Below, one piece after another: positions 30,553 to 40,251 of a stretch of 64,000 nt of DNA. The stretch's first letter is position 1; each line of letters starts with the position of its first letter. The position numbers were made by a program, and so were the translations under genes. The stretch spans positions 5,908 through 69,907 of the forward strand of contig JBPCRW010000020.1 in NCBI GenBank assembly GCA_050996405.1, read 5' to 3'. Below the pieces are notes generated by a model. That model worked only from the letters and a program-made list of their open reading frames with translations, was not told the DNA's origin and ran no database searches. This DNA is from JBPCRW01 sp050996405 (lineage in GTDB: Bacteria > Acidobacteriota > Blastocatellia > Pyrinomonadales > Pyrinomonadaceae).

Positions 30553-32703
30553 ATGAAAAAAACCATCAGAATTTTTTCCTTTGAAATCTTTTTGGCACTT
30601 TTGCTGATTAGCCCGCTTTACGCGCAGCAAACACAGACGAATGACGAAGTTGTAAAAGTCTCAACCAATTTAGTGCAGGTGGATGCCATTGTCACAGACA
30701 AAAATGGAAATCCGATAACAAATTTAACCGCAAATGATTTTGAAATATTTCAGGACGGAAAGCCGCAAACGATAACCAATCTTTCTTATGTCAAGAGAAA
30801 TGCAAATACCGAAGCGGCGAATCAAAATCAAGCTGCCAATAAACCGGATAAAAATACACCGCTCCCGCCGGTTGTTTCCAATCGCTCACCGGAATTCGGG
30901 CGAATTCTTACATTTGTCATTGATGACGGCGGCTGTGACGCGACTTCTGCGGGAATTACGGCAATACGAAGCGGGTTAGAGAAATTTATTAACGAACAAA
31001 TGCAGCCGAACGATTCGGTCGCAATTTACCGGACGCGAGCCGGAAGTTCCCTTTTGCAGCAATATATATCCGATAAATCACAGCTTTTAAATATCGTTCG
31101 GAAAATCAGATGGTATCCGCCGAACGGAATCTGCAACAACATTACAGGAACTGATTATGAACCGGCGCGGGATAACAGCACGGGAAAACCAACCGGCGCG
31201 GGAACTTTTGAAAGCGATAGAGACAAACAAAATCGTGAAGCAATAACCGATTCGACAAAAGACCGGCAGGTAGCTGGTGTAATCGGCGTATTGAAATACG
31301 CCATCAACGGTTTGCAGCGAGTCGGCGGACGCAAAATACTTTTTCTGATGTCCGATTCATTGCCGATTTCCAACGGCAAAATCACTTTTCCCAATGCCCT
31401 TGACGCGGCGCGTGATTTAACGGCTCTGGCAAATCGCGCGGCGGTGGTGATTAATACTATTGATGATAGAGGATTAAACGCCCCAATGGTGCAGGCATCT
31501 GATTATATGAATTCCGTCAAGGAAGATGTCCTGGCGGCAGATAAAGTTGTCAGCGCGCGGGCGGCGGATGATGACACCAGACAAAGCGGATTGTTTTACG
31601 CCGCCAACGAAACGGGCGGAAAATTTTACAAGAATATGAACTTTCTCGATAACCCAATCAAGCAGGCATTACAGTCGGAAACAGGATATTATTTGATTGG
31701 TTATCAGCCGGATGAAGATACTTTTAAAGGCAAAAAATTTCATAAGATTGAGATTAAATTGAAACGTCCCGATTTGATTAGCAGTTCGCGTTCGGGATTT
31801 TACGGAATCACCGACGATGCAATGCGCCCGAAACCGCGCACGGGTGACAGCGAACTTTATGACGCTCTCTCCGCTCCGCTTCCGAATGCGGATATGAATG
31901 TTCAGTTGTCGGCATATTTTGCGAACACGCCGGATAAGGGAAATATCATTCATGCCGTTTTATATATTGACGGCAAAGACATTTCATTTGTTAATGACGC
32001 GGACGGGAAAAAGAAAGCTGTTTTTGATATTGTCGCCGTCACGCTTGACGAAAAAAATAAGGTAATTGACGATTCCAATCATACAAATACCGTTCACATT
32101 CCGCTTGAGCAAGCCGCGCAAATCCAGCAAAACGGTTTGATTTACACGGTTGACGTGCCGGTAAAAAATGCCGGAGTTTATACTTTCCGAACCGCTTTGC
32201 GCGATGCGGCGACCAAAAAACTCGGCTCGGCGAGTCAGGTCATCGAAGTTCCCGATTTGAAAAAGGATAAACTTTTCGTTTCCGGTTTGATTTTGAGCGG
32301 CGTAGATGCCAACGGAAAAATTTATCCGCCCGACGCGGCAAAAGCCGACAATGATTTTTCAACCGTCGTTTCAAAAGCGATTCCGGCAATCCGCCAGTTT
32401 CGTCGCAGTTCGATTGTCGCTTATGCGTATTCAATCTACAATGCGAAAGTTGACGCGACCGCCAATTAGCCTAACCTTTCCATACAAACGAATTTATATC
32501 GTGACGGGAAACTTGTTTTCGAAGGAAAGCCGCAAAACGCGCAAATCGAAAAACAGCCTGATATGACGCGCATTCGTGATTACTCTTACCTGCGCCTGAA
32601 TCCGGGTGTGCCGGTCGGCGATTACACTTTGCAGATTATTATTAAAGATTTGGCGACTAATCAGACGGCTAATCAGTCAGTTGATTTTGAAGTCGTCGAA
32701 TAA
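30553..32703 (+). pseudogene. VWFA-related secreted protein, interrupted near its end by TAG
   Basis: Member of the Acidobacteria-expanded VWFA-related family (TIGR03436 type). ATG 30553 starts a Sec signal (MKKTIRIFSFEIFLALLLISPLYA); a TTG/ATA-rich extension from 30520 is ignored. Then come VKVSTNLVQVDAIVTDKNG, the VWA domain from FVIDDGGCDAT (about 127), whose MIDAS is degenerate (DDGGC in place of DxSxS), and the C-terminal beta domain. TAG at 32467-32469 stops it after NAKVDATAN, but the same frame continues PNLSIQTNLYRDGKLVF to TAA 32701-32703 with clear family similarity. About 78 residues are lost. Confidence 0.82.
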
Positions 32704-32728
32704 AAAAGACTGTCTTTTGAAAGTTGTA

Positions 32729-32769
32729 AAATCCAGGTTTGGCGAATGAAAATGCTAAACTTGGATTTT
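32729..32769 (+). terminator. Stem-loop between VWFA gene and selB
   Basis: AAATCCAGGTTT (32729-32740) can pair with AAACTTGGATTT (32757-32768), one wobble, around a 16-base loop and followed by a short T stretch. It ends 8 bases before the selB ATG, so it may end the upstream transcript or influence selB initiation. Confidence 0.4.
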
Positions 32770-32776
32770 CGAGTTT

Positions 32777-34702
32777 ATGCACATTATTATCGGCACGGCG
32801 GGACATATTGACCACGGCAAAACCGCGCTCGTCAAAGCTCTGACTGGCATTGATGCCGACCGCCTGCCGGAAGAAAAACGGCGTGGGATTACAATTGATT
32901 TAGGTTTTGCCGAAATGGATTTGGGCGACGTTCATATCGGTTTTGTGGATGTTCCGGGACACGAACGCTTCGTCAAAAATATGCTCGCCGGAGTTTCGGG
33001 AATTGACGCGGTCGCGCTCGTGATTGCGGCGGACGAAGGCGTGATGCCGCAAACCAGAGAACATTTCGACATCTGCCGCCTGCTCGAAACAAAAATCGGT
33101 TTAATCGTTTTGACAAAAGCCGATTTGGTTGACGTGGAGACGCTCGAAATCGTCAAACTCGAAACTGCGGAACTCGTCCAAAATTCGTTTCTCGAAAACG
33201 CTCCGGTCGTCGTCGTGAGCGCGAAAACCGGCGACGGCATCGCGGAATTAAAACAAACTTTGCGCGACATTTCAGAAAAAATTCCGGCGCGGAAAAATGA
33301 ATCCGTCGCGCGTCTTCCGATTGACCGCGCGTTCAGCGTCAAAGGTTTCGGCGCGGTCGTCACGGGAACTTTATCGGCGGGCGAAATTTCAGAAGCGATT
33401 GAGATGGAAATTCTTCCGATTGGAAAAAAGGCGCGCGCGCGCGGTCTGCAAACTCACGGAAAAACAGTCGTAACGGCTTATGCCGGACAGCGTGTCGCCG
33501 TCAATCTCGGCGGCATCGAACGCGCGGAAATCGAACGCGGAATGGTTTTGTGTGAAAAAAATACTTTGAGCGCGACGCAGATTTTCGACGCGGAAATCGA
33601 AGTTTTGAAAGATGCTGAAAAAAGTCTGAAATCGCGCCAGCGCGTGCGCGTTCACATCGGAACAATCGAGGCTTTAGCCAGAGTTCGGATTTTAAACGAA
33701 ACGGGCGAAATCGCGTCGGGCGCGAAAGATTTTGCACAATTGCGGCTCGAAATTCCGGTTGTTTGCCTGCCGTCCGACCGTTTTATCATTCGCAGTTATT
33801 CGCCGCCGATGACGATTGCGGGCGGAAAAATTCTCGACGCTCGCGCCGCCAAACATCGCCGCCGCGACATCGAAAAAACGCGGCAAATTCTCCGCAATCT
33901 AATCGAAGCCGAAGTCTCCGGCGACAGGGCGAAGCAATTAAAAATTTTTCTCGAAACATGCGGCGAAGGCGGCGCGAATTTTGCCGATTTACAAAAACGA
34001 ACCGGCTGGCGCGCGCCAGTTTTACAAAAAGCGTTTGACGAATCCGTCGAAAAAAAATCTGTCGTTCGCGCCGAAAAATTTTACGTCGCGCGCGCGCCGT
34101 TTGAAAATTTAAAGAAAAAAACGCTCTCCAAAATCGCCGCTTATCATCGCTGCGAGCCGCTCGGCAAAGGCATTTTGCGCGAAACTCTGCGCGAGAAAAT
34201 TTTTGCGCGCTTTGCGCCGGAGATTTTTCGCGCGACGCTTTCGAGTCTTGAAAAAGAAAATAAAATCGCGGCGGAAAAAGATTTTATCAGGCTCGCCGCG
34301 CACAGTCTTTCGCTCGCGCCGGACGAAAAAATTCTGTGCGACAGGCTGGAAAAAATTTACGCGGACGCGAAACTGGAAGTTCCGAGTTTGGAAAACGCGC
34401 TTGAGCAAACCATTCAAAACACGAAATCAAAACGCGACGCGGCGCGAAAAATTTTTCAGTTATTTTTAGATTCCGGCGAACTGGTAAAAGTGACGGAAGA
34501 TTTTTATTTCCGGCGCGCTTGTTTAGATAAATTGGTCGAGCAATTGAAAAATTTTGCGGCGCAAACGCCCGACCGTTTAATCGATGTTCCGGCTTTTAAA
34601 AATTTGGCGAATGTATCGCGCAAATACGCGATTCCGCTGCTCGAATTTTTCGACCGCGAAAAGATTACGCGCCGTGCCGGAGATAAGCGTTTGATTCTAT
34701 AA
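32777..34702 (+). CDS. selB: SelB, selenocysteine-specific elongation factor
   Basis: Delivers Sec-tRNA(Sec) to UGA codons that have a SECIS hairpin. Of 641 residues, the N-terminal GTPase is explicit: [11 protein letters not shown] (P-loop, about 6-16), [29 protein letters not shown]-Tu-like domains II/III follow, then C-terminal winged helices that bind SECIS RNA (from about 385). Its presence implies Sec decoding in this genome, but selA, selC and selD are not in the window and no in-frame UGA gene was identified here. A perfect terminator follows directly. Confidence 0.95.
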   Translation: MHIIIGTAGHIDHGKTALVKALTGIDADRLPEEKRRGITIDLGFAEMDLGDVHIGFVDVPGHERFVKNMLAGVSGIDAVALVIAADEGVMPQTREHFDICRLLETKIGLIVLTKADLVDVETLEIVKLETAELVQNSFLENAPVVVVSAKTGDGIAELKQTLRDISEKIPARKNESVARLPIDRAFSVKGFGAVVTGTLSAGEISEAIEMEILPIGKKARARGLQTHGKTVVTAYAGQRVAVNLGGIERAEIERGMVLCEKNTLSATQIFDAEIEVLKDAEKSLKSRQRVRVHIGTIEALARVRILNETGEIASGAKDFAQLRLEIPVVCLPSDRFIIRSYSPPMTIAGGKILDARAAKHRRRDIEKTRQILRNLIEAEVSGDRAKQLKIFLETCGEGGANFADLQKRTGWRAPVLQKAFDESVEKKSVVRAEKFYVARAPFENLKKKTLSKIAAYHRCEPLGKGILRETLREKIFARFAPEIFRATLSSLEKENKIAAEKDFIRLAAHSLSLAPDEKILCDRLEKIYADAKLEVPSLENALEQTIQNTKSKRDAARKIFQLFLDSGELVKVTEDFYFRRACLDKLVEQLKNFAAQTPDRLIDVPAFKNLANVSRKYAIPLLEFFDREKITRRAGDKRLIL

Positions 34703-34704
34703 AT

Positions 34705-34740
34705 AAAAAGCCGGACGATGAAATTATCGTCCGGCTTTTT
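34705..34740. terminator. Bidirectional intrinsic terminator
   Basis: AAAAAGCCGGACGAT (34705-34719), loop GAAATT, ATCGTCCGGCTTTTT (34726-34740): perfect 15-bp stem with A tract on one side and T tract on the other. It serves both selB and the convergent OmpA-like gene. Confidence 0.95.
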
Positions 34741-34744
34741 CGAT

Positions 34745-36067
34745 TTAATTCATAATCGCTTTGTAAGCAATCCGGCGATTTTGAAATTTATGTTCGGGCG
34801 TGTCGTTCGCCACTTTCGGCGATTTTGCGCCGTAACCGCGAATTTCCAGCATATTGGCGTTGACACCAAAACCGACGAGCGCGTCGCGGACGGCTTTGGC
34901 GCGATTTTCGGAAAGCGGCTGATTCGTGGCATCGCTTCCGTCGCTGTCCGTGTGTCCGCCGACTTCGATTTTTACATTCGGAGCTTTTGCCGCGAGTTTT
35001 TTCATATAACCCGCCGCTTTTTGCAAAAAAGGCTTATCGGTATCTTTAATGTCAAACTTTCTGACATCAAATTTGATGATGTAAAGATTCATCGCATCGA
35101 GCAAATCCTGAACGGAAAAATTATCGCCGAGTTTGTCGAGCGCGTCGTTGGCGCAGTTGGCGGCTTTGGCTTCTTCGCCCGGTTTGAAATCTTTGCAATC
35201 GTTATTTACTGGCGGTGGAGTTGAAACATCAAGTTTTGGCTGCTGCGCGATGACTTCTTTCGTGTCGCCGTCTTTGCCTTCGACATCCTTCGAGTCATCG
35301 GCAAAACCATTATGTTTGATAACGATTTTTCTTTGTCCGGCTTTGATGTTTTGCAGTCTGACCGAACCGTCGGGCGAACTGATGCCCCAGCGCGAACCGT
35401 CAATAAAAATTTCGCTGCCGGGCTGCGTTCCTTTAACGACGACATCAAAACCGCTGGTTTTGATGAAGAAAAAATAGACAATCGATAAAACGGCGACGGC
35501 AAAAATAAACATCGCCGCGAGTCCGGCGGAAGCCCAGAGCCACGACGGAACGCCGCTCTTCTTTTCCGCTTTTTTTTCAGCTTCGGCTTGAGCGGCGGGA
35601 GTCGGCGGAAGATTCTGATACTTGGCGCGTTCGGCTTCCGGCAATTGAAAATAAGGCATCGTCGCGTTATTTTCATTTCGCTTGCCGCCGCCGAAATCTT
35701 CCTGACCGGAATCGCGCGGCGGGAGATTGATATTTGCCTGCGTCGCGCCCCAATCGGAATCTTTCGGCTGATTTTGCGGCGCAAAAGTTTTACCGAAATC
35801 GTCGTTCGGCTGCCGTCCCGGAATAAAAGTTTTACCGAAGTCTTCGTTCGGCTGATTACGCGGAACGTTGACGTTATGCGCGGTTTTCCCCCATTCATCG
35901 GCGGGCGGCGCGTTTTTCGGAGAATAATTGTAATTGGTTTTTCCCCAGTCGTTTGAAAAATCTTCGCGCGGCGGCGGTAAATTTTCGCGCGGAATTTTGA
36001 TACTCGGCGTGGTTTTGGAAAAATCGTCGGGCGGTAATTTTTTCGGGTAGCGGTCGGAATCGTTCAC
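34745..36067 (-). CDS. OmpA-like protein with threonine-motif repeats, membrane anchor and PEGA domain
   Basis: A 440-residue envelope protein. Residues 1-130 are polar and carry about six copies of a short motif (D/E)(F/W)(G/S)(K/A)T: DFSKT, DWGKT, EWGKT, DFGKT, DFGKT, DWGAT, at intervals of 13-26 residues. A single membrane span follows (about 174-200), then a PEGA-like domain (VKGTQPGSEIFIDGSRWG) and a C-terminal OmpA peptidoglycan-binding domain with GGHTDSDGSDATNQPLSENRA and QNRRI. There is no signal peptide, so the repeats face the cytoplasm while OmpA reaches the cell wall. Repeated Thr in a constant acidic-aromatic context suggests phosphorylation sites, which is inference. Confidence 0.85.
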   Translation of the reverse strand: MNDSDRYPKKLPPDDFSKTTPSIKIPRENLPPPREDFSNDWGKTNYNYSPKNAPPADEWGKTAHNVNVPRNQPNEDFGKTFIPGRQPNDDFGKTFAPQNQPKDSDWGATQANINLPPRDSGQEDFGGGKRNENNATMPYFQLPEAERAKYQNLPPTPAAQAEAEKKAEKKSGVPSWLWASAGLAAMFIFAVAVLSIVYFFFIKTSGFDVVVKGTQPGSEIFIDGSRWGISSPDGSVRLQNIKAGQRKIVIKHNGFADDSKDVEGKDGDTKEVIAQQPKLDVSTPPPVNNDCKDFKPGEEAKAANCANDALDKLGDNFSVQDLLDAMNLYIIKFDVRKFDIKDTDKPFLQKAAGYMKKLAAKAPNVKIEVGGHTDSDGSDATNQPLSENRAKAVRDALVGFGVNANMLEIRGYGAKSPKVANDTPEHKFQNRRIAYKAIMN

Positions 36068-36137
36068 GGCGCGTCTCCTTCGGATTCAGAATTGACGAAA
36101 GAATTATAACCTTTTTGCGCCAAACTCAAAGCCCGCG

Positions 36138-36227
36138 TTGGTAATAAGTAATTGGCAGAGGACGAATGATAAATAAGAAAATTATTTTATCTGCTCCCAA
36201 TTACCAATTACTTATTACCAATTACTA
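36138..36227. repeat. Palindromic heptamer array (CCAATTA units)
   Basis: Left arm TTGGTAATAAGTAATTGG (from 36139), right arm CCAATTA CCAATTA CTTATTA CCAATTA CTA (to 36227), with a long spacer. The stop codon (TAG) of the VWA gene, 36225-36227, is the last unit. Unit sequence is unlike other arrays; the design is the same. Confidence 0.85.
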
Positions 36228-37130
36228 TTTCACATTCGGCGGATTGGCATTTTTCGTGCGAACCGTGATGCCGTCGTCGCCAATCAGAAACAAGTGGCGC
36301 GAATCATACGAAGAATTATCGGTCGGCGAATAAGACAGCAGATAACGGCTTTTGCGAAGCTCGTCGCAAATGGATTTGGCGGCGGTTTGCGGGTCTTCAA
36401 AATCGAAAATTTTGCCGCCCGTGCCTTCGGTCAACTGCGTAATAACTTCCTGCGGTTTCGGCTGGTTGCGGCGATACGCGCCGCCCGTGCGGTCTGGAAT
36501 CTGAAGCGCGTAAAGGGTTATATCGTCGCGCTGAAGTTCGGCTAAAATTTGTTCAAACTGCGTCGTGCTTCCTCTGTCCAAACCATCGCTGATTAACACA
36601 ATCGCGGTTTTGCGCGTTCCCGGCATCAACGGCTGCAAAACATCGCTGACGCTGGCACTAAGCGCGTCGAATAAATACGGATTTCCCTGTTTGCGAAAAG
36701 TCGAAAGCGAGACTTCGATTTTTTTCGCCTCGTCCGACCATTCTTGAATTATTTCCGGTTTTTCGTCGTAAGCGATAACGTAAAGCTGGTCGCCTTCAAA
36801 AATTTCGTAAGCAAATTCCATCACTGCCGCTTTCAATTTCTCGACATCCGGTCGAATGGTTTGCGAGTTGTCAACCAGAATCACGATGCGCGCGGGCGAT
36901 GGGTCAAACGCAAAATTTTTGATTTTCTGCTCGACTCCGTTTTCGTAAAGCGATAAATCCTGGAGTTTTACGGGTGTCGCGGAATTACTGGCGCGCATTG
37001 CCGAAACACTGATAATCATTCCGCTGTCGTCGGTCGTTTTTACGTTCCGGCGCGATTGCGCGCCCGCAAAAACGGCACACGACAAAAAGCAGAAAATTAA
37101 TACCGCAATTTTTTTAACCTGCAAATGCAT
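36225..37130 (-). CDS. Secreted VWA-domain protein (VWFA-related type)
   Basis: A 301-residue protein with a Sec signal (VKKIAVLIFCFLSCAVFAGA) and a complete VWA domain from about residue 90. The MIDAS is intact here: VILVDNSQTI (Asp-x-Ser-x-Thr type), then a later Thr and the ISDGLDRG acidic residue, so metal-dependent binding is plausible, unlike in the gene at 30553. The preceding region LQDLSLYENGVEQKIKNF is the family's N-terminal beta domain. It ends in TAG inside a repeat array and lies 6 bases after the FmdB gene, so they are probably co-transcribed. Confidence 0.82.
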   Translation of the reverse strand: MHLQVKKIAVLIFCFLSCAVFAGAQSRRNVKTTDDSGMIISVSAMRASNSATPVKLQDLSLYENGVEQKIKNFAFDPSPARIVILVDNSQTIRPDVEKLKAAVMEFAYEIFEGDQLYVIAYDEKPEIIQEWSDEAKKIEVSLSTFRKQGNPYLFDALSASVSDVLQPLMPGTRKTAIVLISDGLDRGSTTQFEQILAELQRDDITLYALQIPDRTGGAYRRNQPKPQEVITQLTEGTGGKIFDFEDPQTAAKSICDELRKSRYLLSYSPTDNSSYDSRHLFLIGDDGITVRTKNANPPNVK

Positions 37131-37136
37131 CGCATC

Positions 37137-37451
37137 TCATTCTTTTGAAGAAGTCTTAGTATCTGCTTTCTTGGATGCAGAATCCGGCTTGGCGGTTGAT
37201 TCAGTCGCCGAACTTTTTTCAGAACTATTCGGCGTTTCGCTTTTCTTTTCATCCTTTGTTTCGGGTTTTCCTTTGTTTGCGTAATCGGTCACATACCAGC
37301 CTTCGCCTTTGAACTGAAAGCCCGAACGCGACACTTGTTTTTCGAGTTTTCCGCCGCAGTCTTCGCAGACGGTTAAAGGCTCGTCGGAAATTTTCCGCAT
37401 TTTCTCGACGTGCTTTCCGCACGCCTGACATTTGTATTCGTAAATCGGCAT
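37137..37451 (-). CDS. FmdB-family zinc-ribbon protein
   Basis: A 104-residue protein. The N-terminal ribbon MPIYEYKCQACGKHVE and CEDCGGKLEK supply two CxxC pairs; the segment GFQFKGEGWYVTDYA is the usual C-terminal extension of the family. The last 40 residues are a Lys/Ser/Thr-rich disordered tail. Many bacteria have one such regulator-like protein of unknown function. It is followed within 6 bases by the VWA gene and diverges from the creatininase gene. Confidence 0.88.
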   Translation of the reverse strand: MPIYEYKCQACGKHVEKMRKISDEPLTVCEDCGGKLEKQVSRSGFQFKGEGWYVTDYANKGKPETKDEKKSETPNSSEKSSATESTAKPDSASKKADTKTSSKE

Positions 37452-37586
37452 AAAATTATTTCAGAAATTTATAAAAATAATACCAAATTAACCCGTATAA
37501 AAAAACGTTATTTACTATTCGATAATGTAGAATTAAAATTTAGAATAAAAAATTCCCTTGATTTTTATCCTTTTTGGAGAAGTTAT

Positions 37587-38414
37587 ATGAATAAAATTTC
37601 TATTGCGGCTACCGTTCTGCTGGCTGTTTTGACGCAGATAAATATGGCTCAAAGCGCGAAGGATGTAGTTTCGACGCGCGAAATGGAGCGTATCAACTGG
37701 ATGGAATTTAAAGATGCTGTCCCGTCGAAAATAAATACCGTGCTGCTGCCGACCGGAACTCTAGAGCCGCACGGGGTAATAAATAACGGCGCGGATATTA
37801 CTGCGCCGTTAGCGATGGCGCGCGATATTGCGCGGCGGACAAACGCGATGATTGCGCCGGTTTTGCCCTACGGAATTACGGGCGCGATGGCGGATTATCC
37901 GGGAGCGTTTCAGATTACCGAAAGCGCGTATCGCCCGTTCGTCAAACAGATTATGGAAGGCTTGGCGAAAAATGGTTTCAAAAATATTATTATCTTAAAT
38001 GGTCACGGCGGCGGGCAAACCGCCGTTCTACAATCGGTCGCGGCGGAAGTTTCGGCGGAGCGTCACGTCCGAACTCTAGTCATCAATTGGTGGTCATTTG
38101 CGTCAGACGAAACAAAAGAAGTTTTCGGCGAAGACGGCGGACACGCCGGTTTGAACGAAACCGCGTATATTCAGGCAGTTGACCCGACGCTCGTCCATCC
38201 CGAAAAATACAATGACGATTTGGCGACCGCTTATCCGCCTGCCGGAACTTGGTCGGCTGTGCCGTTTCCTTCGTCAATCGGGCTTTATCAAAAAGGTCAG
38301 GGCTATCCGAAATTCGACCAGAAAAAAGCCGATTTGTATTTTCGCAAAGTCAACGATAAAGTCGCTAATTTGATAATCGAAGTCGTGCGAAAATGGGATA
38401 TGGCTGGAGTTTAA
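37587..38414 (+). CDS. Creatininase-family amidohydrolase, exported
   Basis: A 275-residue metal-dependent hydrolase-like protein of the creatininase group, which also contains formamide-hydrolysing enzymes of riboflavin/F420 and peptide-redox cofactor maturation. Metal-ligand blocks are present: GTLEPHG, NNGADIT, NGHGGG and GGHAGLNET. It has an N-terminal Sec signal (MNKISIAATVLLAVLTQINMAQS), unusual for this mostly cytoplasmic family. ATG 37587 has GGAGA at 37576-37580; the longer frame from 37410 overlaps the divergent FmdB gene and is rejected. Substrate unknown. Confidence 0.82.
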   Translation: MNKISIAATVLLAVLTQINMAQSAKDVVSTREMERINWMEFKDAVPSKINTVLLPTGTLEPHGVINNGADITAPLAMARDIARRTNAMIAPVLPYGITGAMADYPGAFQITESAYRPFVKQIMEGLAKNGFKNIIILNGHGGGQTAVLQSVAAEVSAERHVRTLVINWWSFASDETKEVFGEDGGHAGLNETAYIQAVDPTLVHPEKYNDDLATAYPPAGTWSAVPFPSSIGLYQKGQGYPKFDQKKADLYFRKVNDKVANLIIEVVRKWDMAGV

Positions 38415-38427
38415 AAATTAAAAAGAA

Positions 38428-38506
38428 ATAGCCACAAAAAAACACAAAAGACACAAAAAATTTTGATTTTTCTTTTGTGTTTCTTGTGCTTTTTTGTGGC
38501 TATTTT
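38428..38506. repeat. Palindromic nonamer-type array (CACAAAAGA units)
   Basis: AATAGCCACAAAAAAACACAAAAGACACAAAA faces TTTTGTGTTTCTTGTGCTTTTTTGTGGCTATT. The ends TAGCCAC/GTGGCTA are shared with the arrays at 13223 and 46391. It separates two convergent genes and may double as a terminator in either direction. Confidence 0.85.
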
Positions 38507-38521
38507 TCCCTCCGGCTGATT

Positions 38522-39385
38522 CTATTTTTCGCCGCGCGATTTTTCCGTTTCGGTTTCCAAATCGACCGCCAGTTTTTTGATGCTCGGCTGGTCGAGCGGC
38601 TCAATCCAGCGCAGGGCTTCGTCCAGCACGCGCAGTTGATATTCCTTCCAATTAGGTTTGCCGACAACGCTTCCGAATTCGCCTCTGTAAAAACCGCAGC
38701 GCGGCGGTCGGACTTTATCGACCACATTTCGCTCGACGGCAAGCATCATCGTCGGGATTCCGGCGAGTTCGACGGCGCGCGCAACCAGCGCGATTGTTTG
38801 ATGACACAGCCGCGAAGCCGGAATGAGCAGTGCGGCTTGGACTTCGTAACGCTGTAATCTTTCGGCGATTTTCGGCGCGAGTTCGTCGGCAGCCAGCCGC
38901 GCGTTCGGAATAAATCCATTAAAACTCCACCAGACATTGTTCAAATTTCCAATCACGCCATTTGCCTGATATTCCTGCAATCTTTCAATCGGAATCTGCG
39001 CGTTTCGATCTTGCCGGACGGCGGTCGGGTCATAACCTCGCGCGGCATATTGCAAATCTCCGGCTTCGACTTCGACCGGAATTTCGCGGAAACTCGCGTC
39101 GCCGTCACGCACCGTCAAATCAAACGGATTTGTGCCGTCAATATATGCTCCGGCGGAAGAAATCAAAGCCAGATTGAGCATCGGCAGAGCGCGTCTGGCG
39201 GGCGTAAAAGGCGCGTGGGTATTTTCGACAAAATTATAATTTTTCAAATCGTCGCCGCCGCGCCAGTGCGAATAACGTCCCGACCAATTGCCGATATTTT
39301 CAATTATCGACGGTTTGCGAATGAATTCATCTTCTCTTACCAAACCGAAACGGCGTTCGATATTTCCTTTAATCGTATTCAACAT
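38522..39385 (-). CDS. Glycine/sarcosine/betaine reductase selenoprotein B-like protein (Cys form)
   Basis: A 287-residue protein resembling the GrdB/PrdB-like family: LISSAGAYIDGTNPFDLTVRDGDASFREIP, DLQYAARGYDPT, IERLQEYQANGVIG and, near residue 193, PASRLCHQTIALVARAVELAGIPTM, where relatives have a redox Cys or Sec. Here the residue is Cys (RLCHQ). The real reductases are anaerobic multi-subunit enzymes and none of the other subunits is nearby, so an unrelated thiol role is possible. It ends next to a convergent repeat array. Recognition is from remembered motifs. Confidence 0.6.
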   Translation of the reverse strand: MLNTIKGNIERRFGLVREDEFIRKPSIIENIGNWSGRYSHWRGGDDLKNYNFVENTHAPFTPARRALPMLNLALISSAGAYIDGTNPFDLTVRDGDASFREIPVEVEAGDLQYAARGYDPTAVRQDRNAQIPIERLQEYQANGVIGNLNNVWWSFNGFIPNARLAADELAPKIAERLQRYEVQAALLIPASRLCHQTIALVARAVELAGIPTMMLAVERNVVDKVRPPRCGFYRGEFGSVVGKPNWKEYQLRVLDEALRWIEPLDQPSIKKLAVDLETETEKSRGEK

Positions 39386-39493
39386 TTATTTTATAAAATA
39401 TGATTTTCTCTAGATCAAAAACACAAATCGAGCAGACAGCAGACTGCGGATAAATTTACTGAAAACCGCGAAAATCCGCCTGCGCGCCGACAT

Positions 39494-40042
39494 TCAGAAT
39501 TTTTTTGTTTGAGAAAATTTCGTAAAATCGAAATCGTTTGCCGGTTTCTGAATAATTTCCTTCGGCTTATAAATAATCGAGAAAAACAAAACCAGCGCGG
39601 CAATCATCGCCGTCAGCAAAATCCAGACCGAAACCTGGTGCAGTTCGTTAAAAGCCAAACGCTGCGGGTCGGCGGCGGCTAAGTCTTCCAGCGGTCGTCC
39701 GATTGAAGCGCGTAAGTTTTGCATTTTCCAGCCGATGTAAAATTGTCCGGCGGCGCAGGCAAGCGTTAAAACTAACGCCAAAAGTCTTTCAATCCAAATC
39801 AAAAAACTTTTCCTCGTCAATATGAAAGAACTTAACAACAGAATCAGCCCGATTGCCATTCCGCTGTAATTGACGATTGCCAGCGTGCGGCTAACCAACG
39901 CGCCCGCAAGTTCGGTCGAAGGCAAAACGGCAAACGCGCTTTGCGCGACGGCAAAACTGAAAAACAACGCCGCGCCGAGCCACAAACCCGCCAGCAGTTT
40001 TCTGAAATCCGCCCAAATGCTTATTAAATTAAACTTAAACAT
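39494..40042 (-). CDS. DUF4149-type membrane protein
   Basis: About 181 residues from ATG 40042 (MFKFNLISIWADFRKLLAGLWLGAALFFS), preferred to the in-frame ATG 40108, which adds 22 residues without homology-like character. Four hydrophobic spans are seen (about 12-32, 50-72, 82-104, 138-160). The GLWLGAALFFSFAVAQSAFAVLP opening is characteristic of DUF4149 proteins, for which no function is known. Between this gene and the GrdB-like gene (39386-39493) nothing is seen. Confidence 0.65.
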   Translation of the reverse strand: MFKFNLISIWADFRKLLAGLWLGAALFFSFAVAQSAFAVLPSTELAGALVSRTLAIVNYSGMAIGLILLLSSFILTRKSFLIWIERLLALVLTLACAAGQFYIGWKMQNLRASIGRPLEDLAAADPQRLAFNELHQVSVWILLTAMIAALVLFFSIIYKPKEIIQKPANDFDFTKFSQTKKF

Positions 40043-40163
40043 CAGAAAATTATTATGTAGTTTTTTATAAAAAAGGGCAAAAGCTGAATCGGAATATCTC
40101 AAAAACAATCTGAAGGATTATTTCCCTTGATTTCAATCAAAAAATTGTTGCATAATCATTGTG

Positions 40164-40198
40164 GCAAAACATTGTTTTTGCTTCACAAACAATGTTGC
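40164..40198. promoter_or_regulatory. Inverted repeat upstream of the sensor kinase
   Basis: AACATTGTTT (40168-40177) and AAACAATGTT (40187-40196) flank a 9-base loop; GC/GC and extra A residues extend it imperfectly. It lies about 55 bases before the kinase ATG in a 140-base gap, consistent with an operator or leader hairpin. Confidence 0.45.
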
Positions 40199-40251
40199 TT
40201 TTTCACAATCCCGAATAATTTCTTTTCATCACATCGATTAAATAATCTGCT

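Noticed and set aside
37410..37586. Long N-terminal extension of the creatininase-family gene
   Set aside because: It overlaps the divergent FmdB gene and lacks homology, whereas ATG 37587 has a Shine-Dalgarno and starts a signal peptide.
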